A stretch of DNA of 64,000 nucleotides from Rhodococcus pseudokoreensis (GCF_017068395.1 NZ_CP070619.1:4774001-4838000), one strand, 5' to 3'. Shown: positions 8,484 to 17,882, counted from the stretch's first letter. Translations and numbers: made by a program. The notes: generated by a model from the sequence alone, not told the origin.

Positions 8484-9469
8484 GCACCGCCGCCTCGACC
8501 ACGCTTCCGCTCGGCAAGGCCCTCAACGCCGGGTTGCGCCGCGCCCTCGAGAACGACCCGAAGGTCGTGCTCCTGGGTGAGGACATCGGCAAACTCGGCG
8601 GTGTCTTCCGCATCACCGACGGACTGCAGAAGGACTTCGGCCCCAATCGCGTCATCGACACCCCTCTCGCCGAGTCCGGGATCATCGGCACCGCAGTCGG
8701 TCTCGCGATGCGCGGCTACCGACCGGTGTGTGAGATCCAGTTCGACGGGTTCATCTACCCCGGCTTCGACCAGATCGTCTCGCAGGTCGCCAAACTCCAC
8801 TACCGCACCAGCGGCAACGTCAAGATGCCGATCACCATCCGCGTCCCCTACGGCGGCGGCATCGGCGCCATCGAGCATCACTCCGAGTCCCCCGAGGGGT
8901 ACTTCGCCGCGACCGCGGGTTTGCGGGTGGTGACCTGCAGCAACGCATCCGACGCGCAGACGATGATTCAGCAGGCCATCGCCTCGGACGATCCGGTGCT
9001 CTTCTTCGAACCCAAGCGGCGCTACTGGGAGAAGGGGCAGATCGACCCGGCCGCCGAGCCGGGGCCGCTGCACCGGGCCCGGGTGGTTGCCCCGGGCACC
9101 GACGTCACCGTCGTCGCCTACGGGCCGCTCGTGACGACGGCACTGCAGGCGGCGAAGGTCGCCGCCGGCGAGGGCCGGTCGGTCGAAGTGATCGATCTGC
9201 GGTCCATTTCCCCGCTCGACGTCGACACCGTCGCCGCGTCCGTGCAACGCACCGGACGCCTGGTGATCACCCACGAGGCGCCCGTGTTCCTCGGGATCGG
9301 CGCCGAGATCGCCGCCCGCATCGGTGAGCGCTGCTTCTATCACCTCGAAGCGCCGGTCGCCCGCGTCGGCGGGTTCACCGTCCCCTACCCGCCGGCGAAA
9401 CTCGAACAGCACTTCCTGCCGGACGTCGACCGCATCCTCGACGCCGTCGACCGCACCTTCACCGCGTAA
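8480..9469 (+). CDS. 2-Oxoacid dehydrogenase E1 component, beta subunit
   Basis: A 329-residue transketolase-like beta subunit that pairs with the preceding alpha subunit to form the ThDP active site. Typical blocks are LLGEDIGKLGGVFRITDGL, DTPLAESGIIGTAVGLAMRGYRPVCEIQF and, in the C-terminal domain, VIDLRSISPLDVDTVAASV and THEAP. The ATG overlaps the alpha-subunit stop codon, implying coupled translation and equal amounts. The E2 gene starts 15 bases after its stop. Confidence 0.92.
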   Translation: MSTAASTTLPLGKALNAGLRRALENDPKVVLLGEDIGKLGGVFRITDGLQKDFGPNRVIDTPLAESGIIGTAVGLAMRGYRPVCEIQFDGFIYPGFDQIVSQVAKLHYRTSGNVKMPITIRVPYGGGIGAIEHHSESPEGYFAATAGLRVVTCSNASDAQTMIQQAIASDDPVLFFEPKRRYWEKGQIDPAAEPGPLHRARVVAPGTDVTVVAYGPLVTTALQAAKVAAGEGRSVEVIDLRSISPLDVDTVAASVQRTGRLVITHEAPVFLGIGAEIAARIGERCFYHLEAPVARVGGFTVPYPPAKLEQHFLPDVDRILDAVDRTFTA

Positions 9470-9484
9470 GGACCAGGAGTTCTC

Positions 9485-10744
9485 ATGCCCACTGTCAAGA
9501 CATTCCTGCTGCCCGACCTCGGCGAGGGCCTCACCGACGCCGAACTGCTGACCTGGCTGGTCGGGGTGGGTGACACCGTGACGCTCAACCAGAACATCGC
9601 CGAGGTCGAGACGGCGAAGGCCTCCGTGGAGTTGCCCTCGCCGTACGCCGGAACGGTGGTCGCGCTGCACGCGGCGGCGGGGACGACCGTCGACGTCGGC
9701 AGCCCGTTCATCGACGTCGAGATCGCCGGCGAAGAATCGCCCGCCCCTGCGCCCCCGGCCGAGCGGACCCCGGTCCTCGTCGGCTACGGCGTGGCCGAGG
9801 AGTCGTCCAGCAGGCGCCGGACGCGGCGTCCGGCGGCGGGGACCCGGGTCGACGTCACCGCGACCCCGCACCCGACGCGTCCGCTGGCGTCGCCGCCCGT
9901 GCGGTTCGCCGCGAAGCAACGCGGAGTCGATCTCACCGAGGTGGACGCCACCGGGGTGCACGGTGAAGTGACCAGGGACGACCTCGAACGCCATCGCGAC
10001 GCCACCCCGGTGCCGACGCCGACGGCCACGGCAACGCCCGACGCCGACGAGGAACGCATCCCGATCAAGGGCGTCCGCAAGCACACCGCCGCGGCGATGG
10101 TCCGCAGCGCGTTCACCGCCCCGCACGTCACCGAGTTCGTCACGGTCGACGTCACGCCGACCATCGAACTGCTCGCTCAGGTGCGTGAAACGACGCACTT
10201 CACCGACGTGCGCCTGACACCGCTGACGTTGGTGGCCAAGGCCCTGCTCGTGGCGCTGCGCACCAACCCGACCCTGAATTCGTTCTGGGACGAGGACGCG
10301 CAGGAAATCGTGGTCAAGCGGTCCGTGAACCTCGGCATCGCGGCCGCCACCCCGCGCGGACTGATGGTGCCGAACATCAAGAACGCGCACACCCTCGGTC
10401 TGCGCGACCTCGCGATCGCCGTGTCGGATCTGACGACCACCGCCAAGGACGGGAAGACCGGACCGGCCGACCTGGCCGACGGCACGATCACGATCACCAA
10501 CGTCGGTGTGTTCGGTGTCGATGCGGGCACGCCCATCCTCAACCCCGGCGAGGCGGCGATCCTGTGCTTCGGGGCGATCCGCAGGCAGCCGTGGGAATAC
10601 CGGGGCGAGATCGCGTTGCGGTCGGTGACGACGCTGAGCCTGTCGTTCGACCATCGACTGGTCGATGGCGAGCAGGGCTCGCGATTCCTCGCCGCCGTCG
10701 GCCAGATCCTGGCGGACCCGATGACGCTGATCGCGCTGAGCTGA
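9485..10744 (+). CDS. Dihydrolipoamide acyltransferase (E2) of 2-oxoacid dehydrogenase complex
   Basis: A 419-residue E2 core. An N-terminal lipoyl domain (about 1-78) carries the lipoylated lysine K45 in ETAKASVE; one E3/E1-binding domain follows at about 132-168 (SPPVRFAAKQRGVDLTEVDATGVHGEVTRDDLERH); the catalytic acyltransferase domain ends with SFDHRLVDG, His390 being the general base. Pro/Ala/Thr-rich linkers join the domains. A single lipoyl domain fits the branched-chain (BkdC) type better than actinobacterial SucB/AceF, which usually have two or three. It sits between E1beta and E3 in one operon. Confidence 0.92.
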   Translation: MPTVKTFLLPDLGEGLTDAELLTWLVGVGDTVTLNQNIAEVETAKASVELPSPYAGTVVALHAAAGTTVDVGSPFIDVEIAGEESPAPAPPAERTPVLVGYGVAEESSSRRRTRRPAAGTRVDVTATPHPTRPLASPPVRFAAKQRGVDLTEVDATGVHGEVTRDDLERHRDATPVPTPTATATPDADEERIPIKGVRKHTAAAMVRSAFTAPHVTEFVTVDVTPTIELLAQVRETTHFTDVRLTPLTLVAKALLVALRTNPTLNSFWDEDAQEIVVKRSVNLGIAAATPRGLMVPNIKNAHTLGLRDLAIAVSDLTTTAKDGKTGPADLADGTITITNVGVFGVDAGTPILNPGEAAILCFGAIRRQPWEYRGEIALRSVTTLSLSFDHRLVDGEQGSRFLAAVGQILADPMTLIALS

Positions 10745-10807
10745 CATCCGGTCCACTTCGACCGTTCCTGCACGTCCCATGGCGTGCCCGACCCAGGGAG
10801 TTTCCCC

Positions 10808-12184
10808 ATGCTCGACCAACCGGACGTTCTGATCCTCGGCGGTGGATCCGGCGGGTACGCCTGCGCCTTCCGTGCCGCGCAACTGGGCAAATCCGTCACG
10901 CTGATCGAAGAGGACAAGGTCGGCGGCACGTGCCTGCACCGCGGGTGCATCCCCACCAAGGCGCTCGTGCACGCCGCCGAGGTCGCCGACACCGTCTCCC
11001 ACGCGTCGGCCCTCGGGATCGGTGCGACACTCGGCGGGATCGACCTCGACGGGGTCCACGCGTACAAGAACGCGATCGTCGAACGCCTCTACAAGGGCCT
11101 GCAGGGTCTGGTCAGCAGTCACCGGATCGAGGTGGTCCAGGGCACCGGCCGCTACGGCGGAGGCCGCACCGTCCACGTCGGTGACCGCACGATCACCGGC
11201 CGATCACTGGTCCTCGCGACCGGCTCGGAGGTCCGGAGTCTGCCAGGACTCGAGATCGGCGGCCGAATCCTCACCAGCGACCAAGCCTTGACGTTCCCCG
11301 AACTTCCGCGTCGCGTCGTCGTACTCGGCGGCGGTGTGATCGGCGTCGAGTTCGCCGGCATCTGGGCATCCCTGGGCGCGGACGTCACGATCGTCGAGGC
11401 GCTGCCCCGGCTGATCGCCGCCGAGGACGAATGGGCCTCGAAGCAACTCACCCGGGCCCTGCGCAAGCGCGGCATCACGGTCATGACCGGCACCCGGTTC
11501 GCTAAAGCCGTTCAGGACGAGCGCACGGTCAGCGTCACCGTGGAGTCGGGCGACACGATCGAGGCCGACCTGCTGCTCGTCGCGGTCGGCCGCGGACCCC
11601 GCACCGCCGGCCTCGGACTCACCGAGCACGGCATCGACGTAGACCCCCGCGGGTTCGTCACGGTCGACGATTCCCTGCGCACCTCCCAGCCGGACGTGTA
11701 CGCGGTCGGCGACATCGTGGCCGGGCCGCAACTCGCGCACCGCGGATTCCAGCAGGGCATCTTCGTCGCCGAAACGATCGCCGGACTGAGCCCGACCTCG
11801 GTGGAGGACAGCGGAATTCCCCGGGTGACGTACTCGAACCCCGAGGTCGCGTCGGTCGGGCTCACCGAAGCGCAGGCACGCGAACGCCACGGTGACGTCG
11901 CCACCGTCGTCTACGACCTCGCCGGCAACGGCCGAAGCCAGATCCTCGGAACCAGCGGCGGCGTCAAACTCGTGCGCGCCGGAGCCACGGAGGGGCCGGT
12001 CGTCGGTATCCACATGGTTGGAGAACGCGTGGGTGAACTCATCGGCGAGGCCCAACTGATTGTCAATTGGGGCGCCTACCCGAACGAGGTCGCCGGACTC
12101 GTGCACGCGCACCCCACCCAGGCCGAGGCGCTCGGCGAGGCGCACCTCGCCCTCGCGGGAACCCCGCTGCACAGCCACAGCTGA
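10808..12184 (+). CDS. lpdA: Dihydrolipoamide dehydrogenase (E3)
   Basis: A 458-residue FAD-dependent disulfide oxidoreductase that reoxidises dihydrolipoyl-E2 with NAD+. The N-terminal dinucleotide fold (GGGSGGYAC), redox disulfide Cys42/Cys47 (GGTCLHRGCIPTK), central NAD fold (VLGGGVIGVEFAGIWASLG), FAD-binding VYAVGD and the C-terminal dimer motif HAHPTQAEA with the catalytic His are all present. ATG 10808 follows AGGGAG. It is the last gene of the oxoacid dehydrogenase operon, so this complex is self-contained, in contrast to the orphan E1 pair at 39-41 kb. Confidence 0.93.
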   Translation: MLDQPDVLILGGGSGGYACAFRAAQLGKSVTLIEEDKVGGTCLHRGCIPTKALVHAAEVADTVSHASALGIGATLGGIDLDGVHAYKNAIVERLYKGLQGLVSSHRIEVVQGTGRYGGGRTVHVGDRTITGRSLVLATGSEVRSLPGLEIGGRILTSDQALTFPELPRRVVVLGGGVIGVEFAGIWASLGADVTIVEALPRLIAAEDEWASKQLTRALRKRGITVMTGTRFAKAVQDERTVSVTVESGDTIEADLLLVAVGRGPRTAGLGLTEHGIDVDPRGFVTVDDSLRTSQPDVYAVGDIVAGPQLAHRGFQQGIFVAETIAGLSPTSVEDSGIPRVTYSNPEVASVGLTEAQARERHGDVATVVYDLAGNGRSQILGTSGGVKLVRAGATEGPVVGIHMVGERVGELIGEAQLIVNWGAYPNEVAGLVHAHPTQAEALGEAHLALAGTPLHSHS

Positions 12185-12646
12185 TCGAGAGCATTACCGT
12201 TGGCGGAGTGGGGAGAAGGCATATCACGGCATGGTGCCGCCCGCAGGCGAGGAAGAGGGGGGCTCCTCGGCCGCGGGCGGCTGTGGCCCTCCAGCCGAGG
12301 GGTGACCGGTCAGGGGGCCTCGCTGGTCCGTGGGGCCGCCGGGCCCGCGGAACAGCGTAGGTGTCGGGTACCCGATCTGTGCGGGACTATTCACCGCTGG
12401 AAGCAACGATTCGTCCGAGTCGATCCCTGAAAACGACTGGGCGAGTGTCCAGTTGTAGCGGAAACTCGAGGACCGTCCGATCGAACCGACCGGCCGGTTA
12501 TCGTTTCGCGTTCCCGTCCGTACTCGGGTAGAACGCAAGTCGGCCATCGGCGGGGGCGGACGGCGATATCCTGGGGTACAACGTCGAGAGGTGGGCAGTG
12601 TGGCATGCGTCGACCGTGTTTCGAATGGGACGAATCGATGTAGTCG
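12185..12646. other. Gene-free stretch between E3 and the kinase-LuxR gene
   Basis: About 460 bases with no convincing coding frame. It holds a weak long-loop hairpin (CCTCGGC at 12265-12271 with GCCGAGG at 12294-12300), possibly ending the E3 operon, and a dyad ACTGG-N8-CCAGT around 12434-12451. The rest presumably holds the kinase promoter; I could not define a confident -35/-10 pair. Confidence 0.4.
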
Positions 12647-15600
12647 ATGACTGACGTCGATCCGTTCGCCACCCAGCGCGACGTGTCCGGTTCGGTCACG
12701 GCGGAGTTGGCGACGGCCGGATTCGAGGACGCCCACGAGATCGGCCGCGGCGGATTCGGGGTCGTGTACCGCTGCACTCAAACTGCGCTCGACCGCACCG
12801 TGGCGGTCAAGGTCCTCACGGCCGACCTCGACGAGGAGAACCGGGCCCGGTTCCTGCGGGAGCAGCGTGCGGCGGGCCGGCTGACGGGTCACCCCAACAT
12901 CGTCAACGTTCTCCACGCCGGTGTCACCGACAACGGCAGGCCTTACATCGTGATGCCGTACCAGGCGCAGGGTTCGCTCGACGAACGGATCCGCCGCCAC
13001 GGACCGCTCCCGCTGGACGAGGCGCTGCGGCTCGGGGTGAAGATGGCCGGCGCCCTGGAGACCGCCCACCGCCTCGGAATCCTCCATCGCGACGTCAAAC
13101 CGGCGAACATCCTCATCACCGATTACGGCGAGCCGGCACTCACCGATTTCGGCATCGCCCACATCGCGGGCGGGTTCGAGACCAGCGCGGGCATCGTGAC
13201 GGGGTCGCCGGCATTCACCGCCCCCGAGGTCGTGGCGGGCGACGCTCCCAGCCCTGCCGCCGACGTCTACGGCCTCGGTGCCGCCTTGTTCGCGGCGATC
13301 ACCGGGCACGCGGCGTTCGAACGCCGCAGCGGTGAACAGCTGGTGGCGCAGTTCCTGCGGATCGCGTCCGAGCCGGTCCCGAACCCGCGCGAGCACGGCG
13401 TATCCGAGGACATCAGCGCGGTCATCGAACGTGCCATGTCGTCCGAACCCGGCGCTCGCCCGTCCGCCGTGGAATTGGGCAGGCAACTCCGCGAGGCGCA
13501 ACTGCGTCACGGCTTTCCGGTCGACGAGATGGCGATGTATGCGGGAACGGCTGCAGTGCAAGGCAGCACGCCGGAACCGGGCGCCGGTTCCGGGGGAGAA
13601 GGCGCGTGGCGCCGGCCCGCCGGAGCACCCGCGGACTCGGGCCGGACGGGTGGACTCCCGCTGGAGCTGACCAGCTTCGTCGACCGCCGTACGGAACTGG
13701 CGGAGGCGACGAATCTGCTGTCGACGTCGCGGCTGGTGACGTTGACCGGAATCGGCGGGGTGGGGAAGACCCGGCTCGCTATCCGTGCTGCCACCAAGGC
13801 GCAACGGAACTTCGCGGACGGCGTGACTCTGGTGGAACTGGGTGAACTACTGGATGATTCGCTGCTGGCCGGGGTGGTGGTCGCTGCCCTGGGGCTGCGG
13901 GACCAGTCGGCGCGACACCCCCACGAGGTGCTCGTCGAGTTCCTCTCCGCGCGGGACCTGCTGCTCGTGCTGGACAACTGCGAGCAGGTGGTGGCCGCGG
14001 CCGCGAAACTCGCCGAAATCCTGCTTCGCGCGTGCCCGCAACTGCGGATCCTCGCGACGAGTCGCGAACCGCTCGGCATCGGCGGGGAAGCGGCGCTGCT
14101 GATCCCTCCACTGCCCGTCCCGGATCCCGATCACCTCCCGAAAGGGCTGCCCCGCAACGACGCGGTCACCCTGTTCGTCGAACGCGGTGTCGCCGCAGTC
14201 CCCGGGTTCGAACTCACCGAGGACAACAAGGTCACCATCGCCCGGATCTGTCAGCGGCTGGACGGGTTGCCGTTGCCGATCGAATTGGCTGCGGCGCGAC
14301 TGCGCGCGATGACGCCCGACCAGATCCTGCAACGCCTGACCGACCGCTACCTGCTGCTGACCCGCGGCAGCCGAGATGCGCCGTCGCGGCAGCAGACGCT
14401 GCGGATGTGCATCGACTGGAGCTATGACCTGTGCACCCCTGTGGAACAACGGATGTGGGCGCAGCTGTCCGTGTTCGCGGGCACGTTCGAACTCGAGGCG
14501 GCGGAACAGGTCTGCGACGGTGACGACGTCGACGACCTCCTCGACACGGTGACCTTCCTCGTCGACAAGTCGATCCTGACGAGGGAGGAGTCGGGCACCG
14601 CGGTGCGGTTCCGGATGCTCGAGACCGTGCGCGCCTACGGGCGCGAAAAGGCGCAGGAGAGTGGCGTGTACACCGAACTGCGCCGTCGTCACCGGGACTG
14701 GTGTGACCGCCTCGCGGTCGAAGCGGAATCCGAATGGATCAGCTCTCGGCAACTTCCGTTGATCGCCAAACTGTCCCGGGAACTACCTAACATCCGTGAA
14801 GCGCTGGACTTCTGCGTGTCCGACAGCCCGGACGTCGGAACTCGGATCGCGGCCGCGTTGTACCCGTTCTGGCTGGCCCGGGGGCTGTTCGTCGAGGGGC
14901 GCCGGTGGCTCGGTCGTTTCCTTACCCGCCAGCCGTCCGAGCCCACGATCGACCGCGCCAAAGCCCTGTACGGTGCCGCCGTGCTGGCCGGAGTGCAGGG
15001 CGACATTTCGGTGTCGGACACCCTTGCGGAGGAAGCGCGGGCGCTCGCCGCTCGGACGCCCGACCCGGAGGTGCGCGCGCACCTCGACTACGCGATCGGA
15101 TACGCGGCCTTGTTCGCGGGCCGCCTTCCCGAGGGGCGCGCACATCTCGAGAAGGCCATACATGTGTTCACGGCACGCAACGACGTCTTCGAGGTGGCCG
15201 CCGTCGTGGGTCTCGGCATGATTTACGACCTGTTGAACGACACGGAACGTGCCGTCGAATGCCACGAGCGCGTCCTCGCGATCACCGAGGCGCAGGGCGA
15301 ATCGGTGTACCGGTCGTATTCGCTGTGGGCTCTGGCCGTCGCCGTGTGGCAGAAGGGGGAGACGGCCCGGGCGGTGCGTCTCCTCGGGCAGGCGCTCCAG
15401 GTGGACCGCCGGGTGAACGACCGGCTCAATTCCAGTGTGTGCCTGCAGGCACTCGCCTGGATCGCCGCCGAGGAACAGAACATGGAACGGGCCGTCGTGT
15501 TGATGGGAGCCGCCGAGGCGCTCACCCGCTCGGTGGGCAGTTCGACGGTGCTGGTGCCCGGACTGAGCGTGTACCAGGACGAGTGCGAACGCGCGACCCG

Positions 15601-15925
15601 GCAGGCGATGACCGAATCGGCGTTCGCCGCCGCCCGACGAAAAGGCGAGGCGCTCGGGTTCGACGCAGCCGTCGCCTACGCACTGGGCGAGCAGGTCTTA
15701 CCGTCGTCGGCCTCCACCGGTCCGTCCCCGAAACCGACGAAGCGGGAGCGTGAAGTCGCCGCCCTCATCGCCGAGGGACTGACCAACAAGGAGATTGCGG
15801 CTCGACTGGTCATCTCGCCTCGCACCGCGCAGGGGCACGTGGAGCACCTGCTCACGAAACTGGGATTCAACTCGCGCGCGCAGATCGCGGCGTGGGTCGT
15901 GGAATCGCAGGGCGAGGGGTCCTGA
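12647..15925 (+). CDS. Ser/Thr protein kinase - NTPase - LuxR-type regulator fusion (PknK-like)
   Basis: A 1092-residue signalling fusion. Residues 1-290 are a Hanks-type kinase with glycine loop GRGGFGVVY, ATP lysine K55, catalytic HRD (D149), DFG D167 and an APE motif. A Pro/Gly-rich linker leads to a STAND/NB-ARC-like ATPase with Walker A GIGGVGKT at 368-375 and Walker B LLLVLDNCE; helical TPR-like repeats follow (about 690-1000). The last 60 residues are a LuxR/GerE HTH (KREREVAALIAEGLTNKEIAARLVISPRTAQGHVEHLLTKL). The layout resembles mycobacterial PknK, which phosphorylates targets and binds DNA. No transmembrane segment is present, so it is cytoplasmic. Target genes and signal are unknown; the adjacent oxoacid dehydrogenase operon is a possible target. 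Confidence 0.9.
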   Translation: MTDVDPFATQRDVSGSVTAELATAGFEDAHEIGRGGFGVVYRCTQTALDRTVAVKVLTADLDEENRARFLREQRAAGRLTGHPNIVNVLHAGVTDNGRPYIVMPYQAQGSLDERIRRHGPLPLDEALRLGVKMAGALETAHRLGILHRDVKPANILITDYGEPALTDFGIAHIAGGFETSAGIVTGSPAFTAPEVVAGDAPSPAADVYGLGAALFAAITGHAAFERRSGEQLVAQFLRIASEPVPNPREHGVSEDISAVIERAMSSEPGARPSAVELGRQLREAQLRHGFPVDEMAMYAGTAAVQGSTPEPGAGSGGEGAWRRPAGAPADSGRTGGLPLELTSFVDRRTELAEATNLLSTSRLVTLTGIGGVGKTRLAIRAATKAQRNFADGVTLVELGELLDDSLLAGVVVAALGLRDQSARHPHEVLVEFLSARDLLLVLDNCEQVVAAAAKLAEILLRACPQLRILATSREPLGIGGEAALLIPPLPVPDPDHLPKGLPRNDAVTLFVERGVAAVPGFELTEDNKVTIARICQRLDGLPLPIELAAARLRAMTPDQILQRLTDRYLLLTRGSRDAPSRQQTLRMCIDWSYDLCTPVEQRMWAQLSVFAGTFELEAAEQVCDGDDVDDLLDTVTFLVDKSILTREESGTAVRFRMLETVRAYGREKAQESGVYTELRRRHRDWCDRLAVEAESEWISSRQLPLIAKLSRELPNIREALDFCVSDSPDVGTRIAAALYPFWLARGLFVEGRRWLGRFLTRQPSEPTIDRAKALYGAAVLAGVQGDISVSDTLAEEARALAARTPDPEVRAHLDYAIGYAALFAGRLPEGRAHLEKAIHVFTARNDVFEVAAVVGLGMIYDLLNDTERAVECHERVLAITEAQGESVYRSYSLWALAVAVWQKGETARAVRLLGQALQVDRRVNDRLNSSVCLQALAWIAAEEQNMERAVVLMGAAEALTRSVGSSTVLVPGLSVYQDECERATRQAMTESAFAAARRKGEALGFDAAVAYALGEQVLPSSASTGPSPKPTKREREVAALIAEGLTNKEIAARLVISPRTAQGHVEHLLTKLGFNSRAQIAAWVVESQGEGS

Positions 15926-15957
15926 GTCGCGGTTCTCGGGGTGTTCGGCGCGAAATG

Positions 15958-16263
15958 TTATGCGGTGAGGGTGATGTCCACGGTGTGGAGGCCGCTGGTC
16001 GTGGGCTTCACCGAGGCCGTGCCGTTGCCGACGGGTGAGAGGGCCCGCACGGTCCAGTCGCCCGGTGCGACGAAGAAACGGAAGTCCCCGGTGCCGGAGG
16101 CGACGATCTCGGCGGTGAACGTGCCTGTGCCGTCGAGGAGTCGAACGAACGCTCCGCCGACAGGTTGCCCGTCTCTCGTGACGACTTTGCCGGTGATGGC
16201 GGTTTCCTTGCCGAGGTCGACGCCGGCGGGGATGGTGTGGGTTTGCGTCGGTGCTGCGCTCAT
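15958..16263 (-). CDS. sseC: DUF1416 protein (SseC family)
   Basis: A 101-residue protein of the DUF1416 family found beside CysA2-type sulfurtransferases in Mycobacteriales. It looks like one beta-sandwich domain with repeated beta strands (ITGKVVTRDGQPVGGAFVRLLDGTGTF, GDFRFFVAPGDWTVRALSP). The biochemical role is not established; the constant linkage implies a part in sulfur carrier metabolism. It is the last gene of the leader peptide-DUF4395-sulfurtransferase-DUF1416 operon, 20 bases after the sulfurtransferase stop. Confidence 0.85.
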   Translation of the reverse strand: MSAAPTQTHTIPAGVDLGKETAITGKVVTRDGQPVGGAFVRLLDGTGTFTAEIVASGTGDFRFFVAPGDWTVRALSPVGNGTASVKPTTSGLHTVDITLTA

Positions 16264-16283
16264 GTGCTTGTTCCCGCGCTCCG

Positions 16284-17117
16284 CTACTTGCCCAGTTCGA
16301 TCGGTACGCCGACGAGCGAGCCGTATTCGGTCCAGCTGCCGTCGTAGTTCTTGACATTCTTGTGGCCGAGCAGTTCCTTGAGCACGAACCAGGTGTGGCT
16401 GGAGCGCTCACCGATCCGGCAGTAGGCGATGGTGTCCCGGGATCCGTCGAGGCCGGCTTCGCCGTAGATCGCGGTGAGTTCCTCGTCGGACTTGAACGTG
16501 CCGTCCTCGTTCGCCGCCTTGCTCCACGGAACGTTCAGTGCGCCCGGGATGTGGCCGGGACGCTGGCTCTGCTCCTGCGGCAGGTGCGCCGGCGCGAGGA
16601 TCTTGCCCGTGAACTCGTCGGGCGATCGGACGTCGACCAGGTTCAGCACACCGATCGCGTCGACGGCCTCGTCGCGGAACGCGCGGATCGACAGGTCCGG
16701 TTCGGACGCCCGGTACGTGCTGGTCGGCCGAGTGACGGTGTCCTCGGAGAGGGGGCGTTCCTCGAGTTCCCACTTCTTGCGGCCGCCGTCGAGCAGTTTG
16801 ACATTGTCGTGGCCGTAGAGCTTGAAGTACCAGTAGGCGTACGCCGCGAACCAGTTGTTGTTGCCTCCGTAGAGGACGACCTCGTCGTCGTTGGCGATCC
16901 CGCGGGCCGACAGCAGAGCGGAGAACTGCTCGCGGTCGAGGAAGTCGCGGCGGACCTGATCCTGCAGATCCTTCTTCCAGTCGAGCTTGACGGCGCCCTC
17001 GATGTGGCCGATGTCGTACGCGGACGTGTCTTCGTCGACCTCGACGAACACGACGTTGGGCGCGTTCAGGTTCTGCTGAGCCCAGTCGGTGGAGACCAGG
17101 ACGTCGGAGCGAGCCAT
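16284..17117 (-). CDS. cysA2: Thiosulfate sulfurtransferase (rhodanese)
   Basis: A 277-residue tandem-rhodanese protein, identical in length to mycobacterial CysA2/CysA3. The C-terminal rhodanese domain carries the persulfide Cys233 in CRIGERS; the N-terminal domain has no equivalent cysteine and is structural. It transfers sulfane sulfur from thiosulfate to acceptors such as cyanide or sulfur carriers. The ATG at 17117 lies inside the 3' end of the DUF4395 gene, giving a 52-base overlap. Expression is probably governed by the Cys-rich leader peptide upstream. Confidence 0.93.
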   Translation of the reverse strand: MARSDVLVSTDWAQQNLNAPNVVFVEVDEDTSAYDIGHIEGAVKLDWKKDLQDQVRRDFLDREQFSALLSARGIANDDEVVLYGGNNNWFAAYAYWYFKLYGHDNVKLLDGGRKKWELEERPLSEDTVTRPTSTYRASEPDLSIRAFRDEAVDAIGVLNLVDVRSPDEFTGKILAPAHLPQEQSQRPGHIPGALNVPWSKAANEDGTFKSDEELTAIYGEAGLDGSRDTIAYCRIGERSSHTWFVLKELLGHKNVKNYDGSWTEYGSLVGVPIELGK

Positions 17118-17656
17118 GTTCTTCCTTCACTGTGAACTTGCCGGGGTTTTCCATCGGAGGTCGGGTGGTCGGCGGATGCGGACGGTCGGAATCGGGCTAC
17201 TAGCGGATAGATCTGGCAGCCGAGGCAGATGCCGAAGGCCGCGTTGAGGAACGCCGCGAACAGCGCGAAGCCGGTGAAGACGCAACCGACGACGGGCGCG
17301 CTCAACGCGAATCCGAGGAGGCCCGCCGCTGAGAAGATGAAGCCGACCAGTTGGGCGAAGCGCAGTGGCGCGGTCGGTTCACGCTCGCTCGGCGGGCTGA
17401 TGCGTGGGGCGACCAGCTTTCCGAAGATCCGGCCGTAGGGGCTGCGCCGCGGTCCGACGGCGGCGCTGACGGCGAACACGACGGTCTGAACAGCCAGGAT
17501 CACACCGGCGACGACGGCCGAGAAGGATGCTGCGAGCAGGACGGCAACGAGAACCGCCGTCGTGATCCAGGCGGCGAACCGGGGGCCGCGGACGTCGACC
17601 TGGTCGACGGCGGTCGTCGTCGAGGTTGTGGGTGTTGTTGCGGGTGTGGTGGACAT
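17066..17656 (-). CDS. DUF4395 integral membrane protein
   Basis: A 196-residue membrane protein of the DUF4395 family. A Thr/Pro-rich N-terminus is followed by about four hydrophobic segments (AAWITTAVLVAVLLAASF, VVAGVILAVQTVVFAV, AQLVGFIFSAAGLLGFAL, VGCVFTGFALFAAFLNAAFGICLGCQIYPL). The last segment ends in a CxGCxxY motif, often seen in this family and possibly redox or sulfur active. The 3' end overlaps the sulfurtransferase start by 52 bases in another frame. ATG 17656 has a GTGGAG site. Function unproven; linkage suggests transport or handling of sulfane sulfur. Confidence 0.82.
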   Translation of the reverse strand: MSTTPATTPTTSTTTAVDQVDVRGPRFAAWITTAVLVAVLLAASFSAVVAGVILAVQTVVFAVSAAVGPRRSPYGRIFGKLVAPRISPPSEREPTAPLRFAQLVGFIFSAAGLLGFALSAPVVGCVFTGFALFAAFLNAAFGICLGCQIYPLVARFRPSASADHPTSDGKPRQVHSEGRTWLAPTSWSPPTGLSRT

Positions 17657-17785
17657 TGACTGTGCTCCACGAAGTGTGTCGGATGGCCGAAAGAATGCGA
17701 TGGAACGCGATCGAGTCGATCACCGAAAAAGACGGGAAGTCAGCAAGTGGCCGCAGGGCGAATCGAAAACGACGCAGAAATGCGG

Positions 17786-17875
17786 TCAGCGACGCCAAAG
17801 GCAACAAGAACCGCCGACACGACACAGGTCCACTGTGCGGCGACGGGTGAGCAGCAGCTCGCGGCAGGTCTGCAC
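17786..17875 (-). CDS. Cys-rich leader peptide, putative cysteine-responsive attenuator (leaderless)
   Basis: A 29-codon open frame starting with GTG at 17875, seven bases after a TAGAAT -10 box, so the mRNA probably begins at the start codon (leaderless). The peptide starts MQTC, contains LLLTRRRTVDLCRVGG and ends with SCCLWRR. Four cysteines, including an adjacent pair near the stop, and the R-x-VDLCRV block match the actinobacterial leader peptides that precede sulfur genes. In mycobacteria such leaderless poly-Cys frames attenuate an operon of the same type as the one here: stalling at Cys codons when cysteine is short releases downstream translation. The stop is 129 bases upstream of the DUF4395 start. 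Confidence 0.78.
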   Translation of the reverse strand: MQTCRELLLTRRRTVDLCRVGGSCCLWRR

Positions 17876-17882
17876 CCGCCAA

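Noticed and set aside
8450..11176. 908-codon open frame antisense to the oxoacid dehydrogenase genes
   Set aside because: It is a GC-driven shadow of E1beta, E2 and E3, whose domains and motifs are unmistakable on the plus strand. It has no domain of its own.
12224..13804. 526-codon frame antisense to the kinase gene
   Set aside because: Low-complexity Arg/His-rich translation, a shadow of the kinase coding strand.
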